Shown here piece by piece: positions 24,171-37,200 of a stretch of 64,000 nucleotides of DNA; the first letter of the stretch is position 1, and each line of letters starts with the position of its first letter. A program made the position numbers and the translations under genes. Where the stretch lies: assembly GCA_037179385.1 (NCBI GenBank), contig CM074185.1, positions 49,541,000-49,604,999 of the forward strand. Reading direction: 5' to 3'. The DNA is from Holothuria scabra. Taxonomy: Eukaryota > Echinodermata > Holothuroidea > Aspidochirotida > Holothuriidae. A model generated the notes under the pieces. That model was not told where the DNA came from and ran no database searches. It saw only the letters and a program-made list of their open reading frames with translations.

Positions 24171-27100
24171 TTCACTTTTAACTCTGTAGAATTCCAGTCA
24201 ATCAGATCATTTTTACATTGAGTCAATAGGTATACATGACATGAATATTCAAAACTTGCATTGAGCAAATATATATTGGTTCACATTCTTAAAGTCAATT
24301 TACAATGATGAAGACTTCCATTTGGAACTGTAATAATAGGTTAACAACATTTCCTAGAATAAACACACAATTGGTTTGGAATGGTCAAAAATAAAAATGG
24401 ACAAATGGGCCGTGTGAAGAGGCATAAGGATATTACTGGAAGTAATAGCTACAGAAATATTAAACATGCTTGCAACATGCTATTAACTTTGATACCTGCA
24501 CCCTGCAGTTCATGTTATAATAGGAAATACTGCAAGTGAACTCCCCCCTCCCCTTCCATCTCCCATCTGGTCATTAAAGACTGATACATTACGATTTCAG
24601 TTCACACATTTGTACATGATGGAGGACAGAAGTATGTAAATAAATATTAAAACATATATTGTTCTAAATATTTGAAGAAGAGACCCCAACAACATTCAAA
24701 ACTTTTTCATAATTTAAACAATTTAAAGGCAGTTATGTATCTCGCCCAGACAATTCCAATTCTCCTAACCTACTTACTTCTTGCCCCTTCCATGCACAAC
24801 AATCTTATCCAGACACAATCCTGCTGTAGTGTATTGCCTCAAGGTACACAAAGATGATCAAACAAAACCATAATGTCTAATCAAAACACTCTCAGTATAC
24901 AATGTGCCACTCTGAATTCTTTTCAATTTGATGCAAATCAAACAGCTATGATGCCAACTGAGAATTTCTGTAGACTATCAGTAAAATTGTAGTTTGGGGA
25001 GTTACAAACGACTGTCTTCAATTACCTGTGATTCATTCTTTTGGAATCTTTGTATATGTCGATATTTGCACCTCCAATCATCAACTCAGGGAGCTCATAC
25101 CCTAATGCTACCAAAGGCTTTTCATTTTTAAAGGACAGCTATACTCTTCTTGTCTTGGCAAGTACGTAGAATGAGAAAACCATTAAAATTTAACCAAAAT
25201 GCCAAATACTACTCAAGAGCATGGCTTTAAACAAAATGTGATAAAATAAATATAAAACAGAAGCTTGCAATAAATTACACACAGAGTAAGATTTTCCCTA
25301 ATAAACTGATCTATTTACCAGTTACTGACTTGCCTACAAATGATCTTAAATTCATTCTAGTTCATTTTGCACTTAGAAAATCATTCCCAAAATCCCACCC
25401 TGCCTCCTATCATAATGAACAGTTTGGATAAAATTTTTTTTTATCCTATGTAAGCCTTCACTATGTCTCTAAGAAGTTTATGCTTTGCATGCTGCGTGGA
25501 CTGAATTCCAGAAAGCAATTAATAATAATACCATAGATTGTAATTACAAACACAGAACCTAGCTAGGCTACCATCATCTTATAAAATCATGAAAATAAAA
25601 GAAGACTCTAAATCATTGACCATACACCAATGGCTTTTGTAGTATGATCCTTGCTAAAACATAGACTGAGCATACAAACTGTAAACAGAATCCCATACTC
25701 AGTATCTTTTGAAGGCTATCGATATCAACCATGTCCTCAGTCATAATCCCATGGTATTATGGTATTCCTTCAAGACATTTTTTTGCAAGAAAAGGCAATC
25801 ATGCCTCATGTTAAAACAGTAAGACAACAGATTACCTAATTAACAAGTCAAGAGGCAGTATTAGAACATATAACCAAAAAGCTGCAAAAAAAGCTTTCAT
25901 TCAAAAAAAAAAAAAAAATATATAGGAGCTTGCACAATGTTTAGAAGTCTAAATTCCATGGACGTGCCAGATGTTCTGGATGAGTGACGAATGCGGAACA
26001 CATAACTAACAAGTTCATTGCTTTATGACAATATCTCAAGAGCATGCTTGCATTATTTGATTTTTTTTTTTTGCATGCTTGAACCTCTGTTAGTTTACCA
26101 CAATGAATGACAATAACTACATACTGGACATATGGGCATTACCCTGATCTCTAAATTAGCCTCCTCCTTTCTACTCTACAAAACAATTTGAAGTTTTAAA
26201 ATGGTTTCAAAAATACAATATGGTTTGCAACATCTGATAAAGTTTCCATCAACATAAATATCTTCAAAAAATTAAATATCTTTCACATAAATAGGTTTTT
26301 ACTGAAATTGCAAATTAACGAAGGACCAAAAAATGTTACCCCAAAGTGATTTATTTGAGCAGGACAATAGAATGAAATGATATTGCATTGATGGTATTGT
26401 TTTTCTTTTTCTTTTTATTTGAAGCAATTGATAACTTGTGAATTTCAATAAATTCTTTATAAGCAAAAGGCAAAATATACAATTTGTTCTGATATTTGCC
26501 ACTCTAAAATAAAGTTATACCCCCATCTCCCTACTTTACAGGTATGCAAGTATCAGCATTTTATGCAACATTGCACAGCCTATGGAATACACACCTTAAT
26601 TTACTGTGAAATGGCTGTTTCCCCAAGGCCTCAATCAATCATGTTATCAGCAATTCAACATTGTGAAGGTTTCTTGATAGTTTTACATTTTTCTCTCCTA
26701 TGGAATGCTTTCAAATGGCAATGTACACTACAGCAGTTAGTGTGGTATTAAATATAGGCTGAAATGAAATCACTACTTCAAAAAGCCCCGTAAAATTCAA
26801 CACCATTAAACAGTTGAGGTATTTTCTAGATAGGCCCTAAAGAGCAAGGTTCACCCACCTATAGGGGTCCTTCTACAGATATTAAAGTGACTACAAATTT
26901 TGGAAAAAGGGTCTTTCCTTTGTGCAAAAAATGATCCTGGCTGTGGTTAAGCAGACAGACAACTAAACAAGTAATCTCAAAGCTGATAGGTCCTTGATAA
27001 TGGAAACATGTGTACCACCTCAGAAACAAAATGACTTCCATATGAATGCACCCTTTTTCACATACTGAATTGTATTATTTTGTAGAGATGCTCAGAGTTT

Positions 27101-29036
27101 TGTTGTGGTATCTTAAGAAATGTGATTTTTAGAAGTTCAGTGGCAACAATTGAAAACTATACAACAAGTTCTCTTCCTGTTAAACAAAGCATCTCATCAA
27201 AAAAAATACTTTATACTATGAAGGCAGACCTAGCCCTGTATAATCAATCACAGTTACTGGATGTCCGTTTTTAAAAGAATAGTCCAGAGCTAAGTTTAAT
27301 TTTTATATGTTGAAGGGATACATATTTCACAGCATTCTGGTGAAATTTTTAATCCTTTCCCATGTTCCATTTTTGAGGTATTAGCAATGTGGTTAAAACA
27401 TTTTAAACCCTGTAATAGCCTGGTATTGCAACCTTTTGTTGAGACATATCGCTTTATACTACAGCGAAATCATAATAATTTATAGTCCTGTCTACACAAT
27501 ACCTTTGTCCACTAACGTCGCTGTAGAGATGAAACATGCACATCAAATGTTAACAACCCGTCCCTTTTTACGAACATTGTCCGAGTAAGAGCAGTCCACT
27601 CATTCCTGCACTTTTCACACAAATGATTTATGAGGTATGTGACCAAAATGTCATTGCCTCGAGGCAGCTTAAGGGTTGGTCACCTATTTACAATACACTG
27701 CAAATGACACAAGTATTAAGGTGTGCAAGACAAAATGACATTCCTTCACACATCAGCGCTCCACCAGAGAATTTATATATTGCTTAACTTCAAATAGTCA
27801 AGGAACTAGGGTTGGATCTAAGAAAAGGGATAAGACAAGGGTTACAAGGTGTAAGGTAGTGAAGTTGAAAGATGTAATGGGGTGAAGATCAAAGGACACA
27901 GATATGGTGGGGGGACTTACCATTAATACTATTTCAACCATCTGAACTAAACTAGTAGTAACAGTTAATGAGCTTACTATGCAAGTCATTCTATTTCCTT
28001 TCTTACTTCACAAAACATCTTCTCTATATCATCTGCACAACACAAATTTCATCCTAAAGTCTAAAGTAATAACTACAATTTAAACAAACCATGCTAACCA
28101 TTCATTCAAAAATGCTCCCTTTTTTTTTAAGACAATCTGCACACATTTTTAAATGTTGATTCAATTAACAGGTACCAGACTACAGACTAAACAGGCAGGA
28201 TGGAAGTAAAATTTAAGTAGTTATTTCTCAGTAAGAAAAAAGTCCTATTAAGCAACTTTCATATTTTCATCCAACGAATCTTCCTGTCACAAAAGGTTGC
28301 CCCTGAATACATCATTGTGGAAGTCTCACTGTCTTTAATACTCATGACTTTGAGCTACATCACAATTGCAACATTTCCTTTGAAAGTTAAGAATGAAAGG
28401 TAACCATTGATTTGTTTAAATGATCCTTCTAAAAATAAAAGCATAGTTTAGTATTGTAGGTTTAATACCTTGTTTCCAGTTTACAAAGAACCAAGGCCAT
28501 CATTTGCTTCAAAAATGATTGACCCATTTCATCACCTCTGAGATCAAGAATATAGCATAAATATTACAAGAATCAAAATTATTTCAACATTCCTAGCAAG
28601 AATTTAAAAACTAGGTTCCCAATGACTGCATATATTCTTCAACCATTCCCCTGGGTATGGAAGGAATATCAAAGTATACCATCAATTAATAAGCACATGC
28701 TCATATATCACACAAAATATGGACAACCCTTACAAAATCTAAAAGGGAAAAATAAGAAAAGTGATAAAGAAAGGGTGCTTTTCCAACTTTTGGTCAGTAC
28801 TGCTACATTGGGATGGATAGACAAGTCACTCAGTTGCTTAAAATCTCCTGCACTTTTTAAGGAATCATTACTATTCACTGACAGCATTTTACACAGGAAG
28901 ACATTTCCCACCAGGTGGGAGTATGTGATACACAATGGCATGTTTCTTAACTGACAAAAAACCATGACATGATATTTGTCTTGAAAATAACAACCTTCTT
29001 TCCTGAAAACAACAATTTTGCTCACAAGGGATGCAA

Positions 29037-29057
29037 CCCCCCCCCCCCCCCCCCCCC
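29037..29057. repeat. C21 homopolymer
   Basis: 21 consecutive C on +, a G run on the RABL6 sense strand within the probable 3' UTR. Confidence 0.85.
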
Positions 29058-31061
29058 ACCTGACCTATTCTCTGGCTAGTTCACATTTGTATAATCAAAA
29101 CAGCTGGGAAGTATACTGTGTATTCACAAAAGTACAGGTACTAATTCATCAGGAATACACATGATAAAAACATGTCGTTGCATTACTACTGCTTCTGATA
29201 GCTGGAAAGATTACCCATTTCTAATGAATAATTTCATACTTCCTTCTTTTATTCCCCACTAACCACCTCTTTTCTTTTATTCTCAACCAACCCCCTTCCC
29301 CTTTCCTATCCTTATTTCCAATCATTAAATTTTTCATGAAATTAAAACTTCATCAAAATGGGCATATTTTATGCTCCTGTAATACCATACTTCCCTTTTA
29401 CTTATGAAGAAATAAAATCACCCCCCAGTTTTTATGCAACTGAGACAAAAGTTGTACAAATGGCAGATTCTGCAGAGGTTTAAATAATGAGTTCTGTTTT
29501 GCTACATAGTGAATGACAGTTCACTGTGATGTCCTTTTCTGAATGTAAGTGATGAAAAGATTACTGTTTAGAATGTTTGATGCATTTTAACATTTAAGAC
29601 TTCCAAAGCTTTTAGTAAGCCATAAGAGATGTTTCTTACAATTAAAACAAAACCCAAGTTCAATAATATCAGCTAAAAATGAGAGCTAGCACTACTTACA
29701 ATATTCCAATTGTGACAAGTTATACCCATACTGAAGTGTCATGGCACCACCTTACCCTTAAATACTGACTCCCACAAGAGAATAAATCCACATTGCTGGC
29801 TTTGGTTAACAAAATTTTTCAAAAACCTGTTAGGAGTAGCAACAATTTTCTTAGGGCAGCTACTAAAAACTTGGACTAGTACATTTGTGAAACATACACA
29901 AATCTTCCCACTTTCTTTCAAAATATATGCTTTATGAAACTGCCTTAACACAAGCCACAATACAGAGCTTCCTTCCATACTACAGCAACTTAGCAAAACA
30001 ATTTCAAAAGCCACCCCCCCCCCCTCTCCCATACAATGCATTTCAGGAAATCTCTTCACTTTGCTAGAACCAATGAGATTCATGATGCAAATTTTTGTAA
30101 AATGCTTCATTAGCTTGTTGTATGGTCCAACCAAGCAAGACACAAGTCTTGGTTGAAAATGACTATGTATACTGGGAAATTTGATCATAATGGTAAGCTA
30201 GTGTACCAAGAGGGAGAAAAGACAGAATACTGTAAGCAAACCCATTTAGGCCTAACTGAAACTAAATTCAAACTAATGCTCTTGCAAAGAATTTTATACC
30301 AATAATTCTGCTGGCTGAGGACCATTTTCTACCGATGCTGTATATAATTTTTAAAATCTGTTTTTCACTTAGACTTTGAAATTGAACTGCTTGTTCACAA
30401 CTTCACATGTACACTGTTAAACACCTTCCTGCTAGAGATGCACAGTGTCTTCCCAACAGTACAGTAGCAAAATTTGCAAACGAGCATTATCTCATGGTCG
30501 GAGGTAAAGTTCTCTAGAAAAGCAACACTGAAATATCACTGAGTCGGAGAGTACTAGACTTAACCTTTGTAATAAAATTAAGGTACCTCTGTGATTTCTA
30601 AAAAGGATGACAACCCCATCTTTCCTTACTTGAGAAACCAGGAAACATTTACGGTTCTCCTCTGCACAGTGTTGTTTTTTCTTAAGTTTACCAGACTCTC
30701 AGGCAAAGAGCCCCTCGACCAAATCAAACATTCCTGAAGTGTTCCTACTTATCTTTTAAAGGTCAAGTAAAGTTTATATTGGCCGAAGGGATAGCAGGAT
30801 CAGTATGATCAAGCTTCCCTCCAACATCCACAGCTGCACTTACATGAGTTAATTTTTCAAATTAGAGACAAAGTCTTTCCCTCTACTCTGAAAAAGTGAT
30901 CCACTTGTTGAGGTTTCACAAAAGGATACAAATCTGGGCATGAACTACAACAATTGACCCAGCTGAAGTCAACTAAATCAAGTACACCATTGCCTCTTAG
31001 ATAAAATACACTATACCCAGCCTTTTTATTCTCATGCATAATAATTAGTACTCTTGCATAT

Positions 31062-31259
31062 TCATATAGCTTCATACCCACCACCATCTGTGCCCTCTAG
31101 GAACATTTCCAATGCATCCATACTAGTTTTTTCTTCTGTGTTTTCTTCTTCTTTCTTCTTTGATTTCTTTTTCTTCTTTTTTTCCCCTTTCTCTTCATTT
31201 CCCTCTTTGGATTCTCTGTGTTTCTTGTGTTTATGTTTTCTGTGACTCTTTTCCTCATC
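31062..31259 (-). CDS. RABL6: RABL6 last coding exon (basic C-terminus, stop)
   Basis: The acceptor is TTATCACAG, phase 0; TGA is at 31064-31062. It encodes a His/Lys/Glu-rich tract (HRKHKHKKHRE, then many KKK) ending in DALEMFLEGTDGGGYEAI. Vertebrate RABL6 ends the same way, with a DELEAFLGG-like block before the stop. Confidence 0.95.
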   Translation of the reverse strand, partial: DEEKSHRKHKHKKHRESKEGNEEKGEKKKKKKSKKKEEENTEEKTSMDALEMFLEGTDGGGYEAI

Positions 31260-34200
31260 CTGTGATAAAAACATTTTAATATGCTTCAGAAAACTACCAA
31301 AATACTGAATCAACTGGGAAAAGATGCAATTCCAGTAAACAAAATAGAATCAAATTATAAGCAAAGCAGAACACAGGGAGAAAAATTCTGCAAGAGTATA
31401 AAGGAAATGACCCTCTCTTGCTTGGTTAAGCTGCAAAATGTGCCAAATTACAGGCCATATAACCCTTTTTCTCAGCCAAACCTAAATAAAGGATAAGAAT
31501 TAAAAGGGATCATGCCAATGCAACATAAAGTCTTTACTATACATACTTAAGCACTTAATACAAATAGCATACATTTGTCAAGACTGAATTTTGCAGCATG
31601 CAAGTGTGACTGTACACACCACCACTCACCTCAAATCACTGTCAGGGGTGTTTAATTATTTATTTTTTTATCACAATCAGATGAAGCAGTGTATCGTCGG
31701 CAAATCAATTAAAGCTTAGAAACAGCGAACCTTCAAAACTCCTTAAACATCCAGTGGATTGTGATTTGTAGCACAGCTGTAAAATTTTACGCTCAGGACC
31801 CCATTGTCTTATACCTAATGGAATATGCTGCACTATTTTCCCTCACTGAATGGAAATCAAATTTAATTTGTTGTAGTTCCCTTGAGTGTATGTACAAGGA
31901 TACAATACAGGGACACAAACATAGTAATCCTATTTTCGGATGGGCATCAATGTGACTGTGACTAGTTTTTCATGACTCATTCTTCATGCTGTGATTAAGG
32001 TATATGATGATCTATACTTCTACATCATACATGTTTGTCTTGCTTTTTGTATTCTGTATTGGTTGGCTACAAAATATTAATGTAAGTTATGAAGACACCA
32101 AAACAGCTAGATAGAATACTACTGCCCAATTTCCAACCTATTGGTTCAAGACACCAAAACAGGTACCAAATCTTATTCATGCACCAAAAATCTAGTCAAT
32201 AACATCACTTGAGGTGAATTGTATATAAATATGTTGGAATCGAAATTTAACATATTTCCAAACTACTATTCCCTCAGTTTTGCAATAGGTGGCTCACCAG
32301 GAAAGTTCAAATACAAATGCTAGGTTCGTTATGAGGCCACCGAAAGTGGGACAAAATGGTGTCTTATGTAACTAACATAACATTTAGAGCTCACATGGTC
32401 AGGCATGCAGAATTGGAGGATCTTTAAAAAAGGGATGGTAATATATCATTGCAACTTGTAATATGAAGAAATATGCAGTTAAATTGAAACTAATTTCAGT
32501 ATTTTATCCCTTATTTTTGGTACCTAAATTTACTTTGGTGTCTCATGTAACTGACAAAAAATTAGAACTAGCTTTTGTAACATACAACTTTATGCACCCA
32601 TCAACAACTTGCAGCAATTAAATCATTCTTCTACCACTTCTACTGAATGGTTATATAGAGTCCTGCATTCTGATTGGTTAAACACTGACAAGTTATGCTC
32701 CAACACACTGGCCTTAATAATGGTTTGCAGAAGCCACAAGAAAGCCACTAAAAAAAAAAACCCAAAAGGACATTTATTTGGTTGGTATAAAAGCAATGAA
32801 GCGCATTTGACTGATTGTTGGAAAATAACCCTTCTTGACTCCAAATTAAAAAGAAATAGCTGACTTGGTTTCGCCTCATCGGTTATTTTTCCAAATTTGC
32901 AATCTCGCCTGTTTATTCACCAACAATAGTCTGACCAATGCAGTTTATTTCTTAATTCTTGCATATCTTTTGTCCCATTTTTGTGTCCCAGTATTGTATC
33001 CTTGCACATACAACAGCCTGGGGCAGCACACTCACTTACAAACCATCTGTATTTGATCTGCATTCTGCTGACATTACATGAGCACTGAAATATCAGCTGT
33101 AAATCATATTTCTTGTTAAACATCCTAGAACAACAGTAGCTGAAATGTGAAAACTGTTTCAATGGCCATGAAGTGTAATTAATTTCAAGAAGGAAATTAG
33201 TCCAGGAAGTTGCTTTTATTTGTCACACTTTCAATAAAACTTACAAAAGTTAATAAACAAAGTCTTTTCTATGATTTAATATGGATTATGATTAGACAAT
33301 TAAGAAGGTACTACTGGCATGTTTCAATAGTATTTAAAAACTGAAAAATGATGACCTTGAAAAAAGAATGGCTTTAAAAAGAGAGTCCAAAATAATGACT
33401 AATGAAATTATTTATGGAAGCCCTCACTCTTCAGAAAATCTTTGCAATTTTCAGTACTATTTGACATTCCTAACACCCCTACTGGCACCTCTCCTTTAAG
33501 TTATATCCTCACCCTATCCTTTGTTCGGCTCTTCTTTTTCTTCGCAGAGCTTCCAGTACTTGTTGTAGTTGTTGATGTTTCTGTTCCACTTGGCTCCTCA
33601 TCATTAATATTTACAAGAGAGTCAAACTCATAATTCGGTTGTAAACTGCTTTTTTCTGTCCAAAAGAAATCAAAACTCATGTAAAACAGACCTTCATTCA
33701 CACATGACAAAATCATATTCTGAGCAGGCAAAAAGCCACAATATGATTGAGGAGTTGTGCATTACAATGGAATACGCTACTGTTATTTTAATTTATTGAA
33801 ACGTGTATTTAATCATTTACTCACATAATGCAATTCTTGCATAAAACATTCCCTAAAAGATATCACTCATGTTCTCCTTTGCAATCTCATACTTAACTAA
33901 CATCAGGCTTTCTTTCCCCTTGCAGTTTTTTGTAAGGTGATCACCTCATAAATTTTTAGTACCACCTCATAGAAGATTGTTCAAAGTAATTGCCACCTCC
34001 ACCATACTAGCTATTACAAAAGTGGTAGTTTCATATGTCAGACCAAATTCTGAAGGCCAGATAAACCACTGACATTGTGCTATGGACTTCTCACACATAT
34101 GGGCAGACAATCACTGAAAAAAAAGCCTAGCAACCATTTCATCAAATTTAGGCCTACCAAGATGGCTGCTAGATTACTGCCATGTACATGATTTGATGGA

Positions 34201-37200
34201 GTTGAAGCATGTCCGACAAAATACAATATGAATACAAGAACAATATCATAGTCCCTTCACTCAGTTTGATCAGTGTTATGCAAAAGTGTATTCATTAGAA
34301 AATATTACAAGTTGCTTGCAAAACCAGTCAATATTCAAACACTTGGGCAAGTAAACACTTTTTGCACACTAGACAGACACATTGATAAGTCTGGATGTGC
34401 ACATACAGTGGTGCAAACCTAGCATAAGTGCACCACTCCGTCCATACATTCAAGAAGTGACTAAGAAGTGACTGAACTGCACGTGCAACATTAAAGTAGG
34501 AAACATGTACACTATTTGTAAAAGAACAAGTTGATTAGCAAGTCTAAGTCATGTTTCAAAGAAAACAGAAGTCAATGCCTGTTTCTATCCACTGCATACC
34601 AATAATGCAATCATTATCAACTCCAATATTGATAGTCAGATGAATAAGTCAGTTCAGTAATTTGTTAGTATATATATATATGAATATCCACCAAATTGTC
34701 ATGATAAACAAACTCCAGCACATACAAATTACAGTCTATTTTAAACTTATATTTCACCTGAGAAAAATTTGGGAAATTTTACTTTTTTACATCCATTCCA
34801 AATATAGGGACACTGCAACAGATGCATAGGGACACTGCAACAGATGCATAGGGACACTGCAACAGATGCATAGGGACACTGCAACAGATGCCAATCTTGA
34901 TTTGTATATATATCACAACTGTTTCCCCAAAACTTCCTGGTTTGGTAATCTACATGTCTCAATACTTACCCTATATTCACATAATCCTCACTTATCTGCA
35001 ACTTAATGTTATTCCATATTGGAAACGAATTTAGAAATACTATATTGCCATAAAAGACCATGTCCTGGTTACAGTGATAAGCAAATTCAGTAATTTGTGG
35101 GTTCATGGAATTGTGGTGACACAATATGGGATACACAAACCAAATTCAGCATATAGTGTACAGCATTCCCTTGTTCCATGCAGTATGTGCAAACATCTTT
35201 AAGCATTAATATTAATGTAAGTGTCTAGCAAACTTGAAAGAAAATAGGGGTTCCATAAATACTTTATAAAAGGTTAAAATGCAAATTTTTCACCTTAAAA
35301 AGGCAATTCAGGTACAGTTCACTTCACAAAACCACACTAAAGATCCCTCCTTAGGTTATGGATTGATCAAGAAAAAATGATTCCAACAAATTTTTTTGTA
35401 AGCTCAAATTTTGGAGCATTCTAGGATTGGCTTGTTTATCCCAACAATTTGGAGGATGTGCCCATGTGCATAGCCCCCCCCGCCCCCCCCCCCCCAAAAA
35501 AAAAAAAAATACACAACTCATTATTGAGTGAGAATCCATATAAACAAAGAGTATTGCAAGAAAGGGATTACTTACTGGAAGATGATGTTTTAGATGACTT
35601 AGAAGTAACACTTTCTAGAAAGTTTAAATCTTCCAATTGCAACTGTATACCAGCAGATGACGGTGATGTAGCACTCTCAGGTTCAGAACTCGACGACCTT
35701 TGCAACTGTAAAGGATGTACACAGGTTTTACATCATCACAATACTATGAATATGCATGTTGTTTGTTTGAATTTCACTAAAATGCAATATCCAATAGGCT
35801 TTATGCTTTTGACATAACACAGCAGAAAGTACATCCTCTGTTGTGGGCAAGAACATATATCATTGCAATCCACATCAGGGAATGTGCTTTAGTAAAACTA
35901 CTTAGGACATGCAAAATCTATGCGATGCATGCAATAGACTTCCTGCTTTTCCTCCAAAATGACATCATATGAAATACTGGCACTTGTCAATTAAAAGAGG
36001 AGGTGTCCACTCCCACCTATTTCTTCTGCCTTATCAGATAAAACAGTTGAAAAGTGATTGTTAAAAATTTTCCTCAACTTACATTAAAAACTGTGAACTT
36101 CCCCCATTTCTATTTCCCCCAACAGTTCCCTTTTCTGTTCACCCCATCTCTGTCAGTCATATTACATTTCATCAACCCTTTCCCAGCTAAGCATGTACCT
36201 TTACCAGACCAAAATAATACATTTGCATGTTTTCTAAACAGATTTTTAGACTGACAGTAATTCACACAAATATCATCTACACTCTAGACCTACCCACCAA
36301 ATGAAAGCTCTGGAAATGAACAATTCATTTGTGGCACCATTTTACAACATTTAACTACATAGGCAGGGCCAGGTGTGCTCAAAAGTAAAATGGCAACCTC
36401 CATGTTATCAATTCGCTGTGTCTACACTGTGCTTATGCTGGTCCTTCCCTTTGGAATTCTCTTCACGCTAATCTTAGGTTATGTCCCTCCATTATCATTT
36501 TTAGATCTTGACATAAGATATACCATTTTAGACAAGCTTTTAATGTGTAGTTTTCTTTTACTTCCATTTTTATCTTTTTCCTATTTTTTTTGGTTTTGTT
36601 TTATTGCACAGCACAACAGGTTATATTTTACATTGGTGTGGCCCTTTACAAATTTTTTTAACAATAGTATTCAATAATAAATCCAGTTTGGCAGATGTGA
36701 GTAGAACTGACAAAAGCAAGGAAGGGAATGATTTACCTGATAAATTTTCAGATTTGAGGAAAGAAAGATAAAACACAGTTTCTAACCACCAATATCTTCT
36801 TACAAACTTTAACGTTAGGTCTAATATTTTTTGTGTAGACAATAATGTAAATATACTTTACCACAACTACTAATTTTTAGTCACTGTCATTGTTTGCATT
36901 GTGTTAATTGCCTCAGTGCCCAGCATGAACACACGTTACAACATTTGCTGTGAAGGGGTTAATAGAGCTAATTTCCATCTAACATGCACTGAGAAATTAT
37001 TGAAATGTCTCTTTCTAAATATAATTATGAACAGTAAAACTTGTTCATTCACTGTGGACAAGCATTTTCTTGATGATGTAGGCAATTAATAGACATTGAA
37101 AATGACATACATCCAATGCAAGGCACCCAAAAAATTCTGTAAATTCTTTCACTAGATTTCTCAATTGACCTACCTCTGGATTTTGACTGCTATCTGGTAC

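Larger units (their letters stand above)
24145..31061 (-). other. RABL6: probable 3' UTR of RABL6
   Basis: Downstream of the RABL6 stop nearly 7 kb has no believable coding frame and is T-rich on the RABL6 sense strand, like the crb 3' UTR on its own sense strand. A signal at 24165-24170 suits a distal end. A very proximal AATAAA near 31027 would give a short form. A 21-base C run (29037-29057) and a 13-C run near 30014 lie inside. The extent is inferred. Confidence 0.4.

Noticed and set aside
29739..30188. 149-codon open frame on the - strand
   Set aside because: It lies in the probable RABL6 3' UTR, has no recognisable domain or splice context, and its composition reads like chance.
31054..31245. 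Phe/Ser-rich frame on +
   Set aside because: It is the shadow of the lysine-rich RABL6 C-terminus read on the opposite strand.
35449..35817. 122-codon frame on + overlapping RABL6 exon 10
   Set aside because: It begins in a poly-C/poly-A tract and is antisense to a coding exon whose phase and splice sites fit RABL6.
36375..36677. 100-codon hydrophobic frame on +
   Set aside because: T-rich DNA gives hydrophobic residues by default. It is antisense within RABL6 intron 9 and has no family resemblance.
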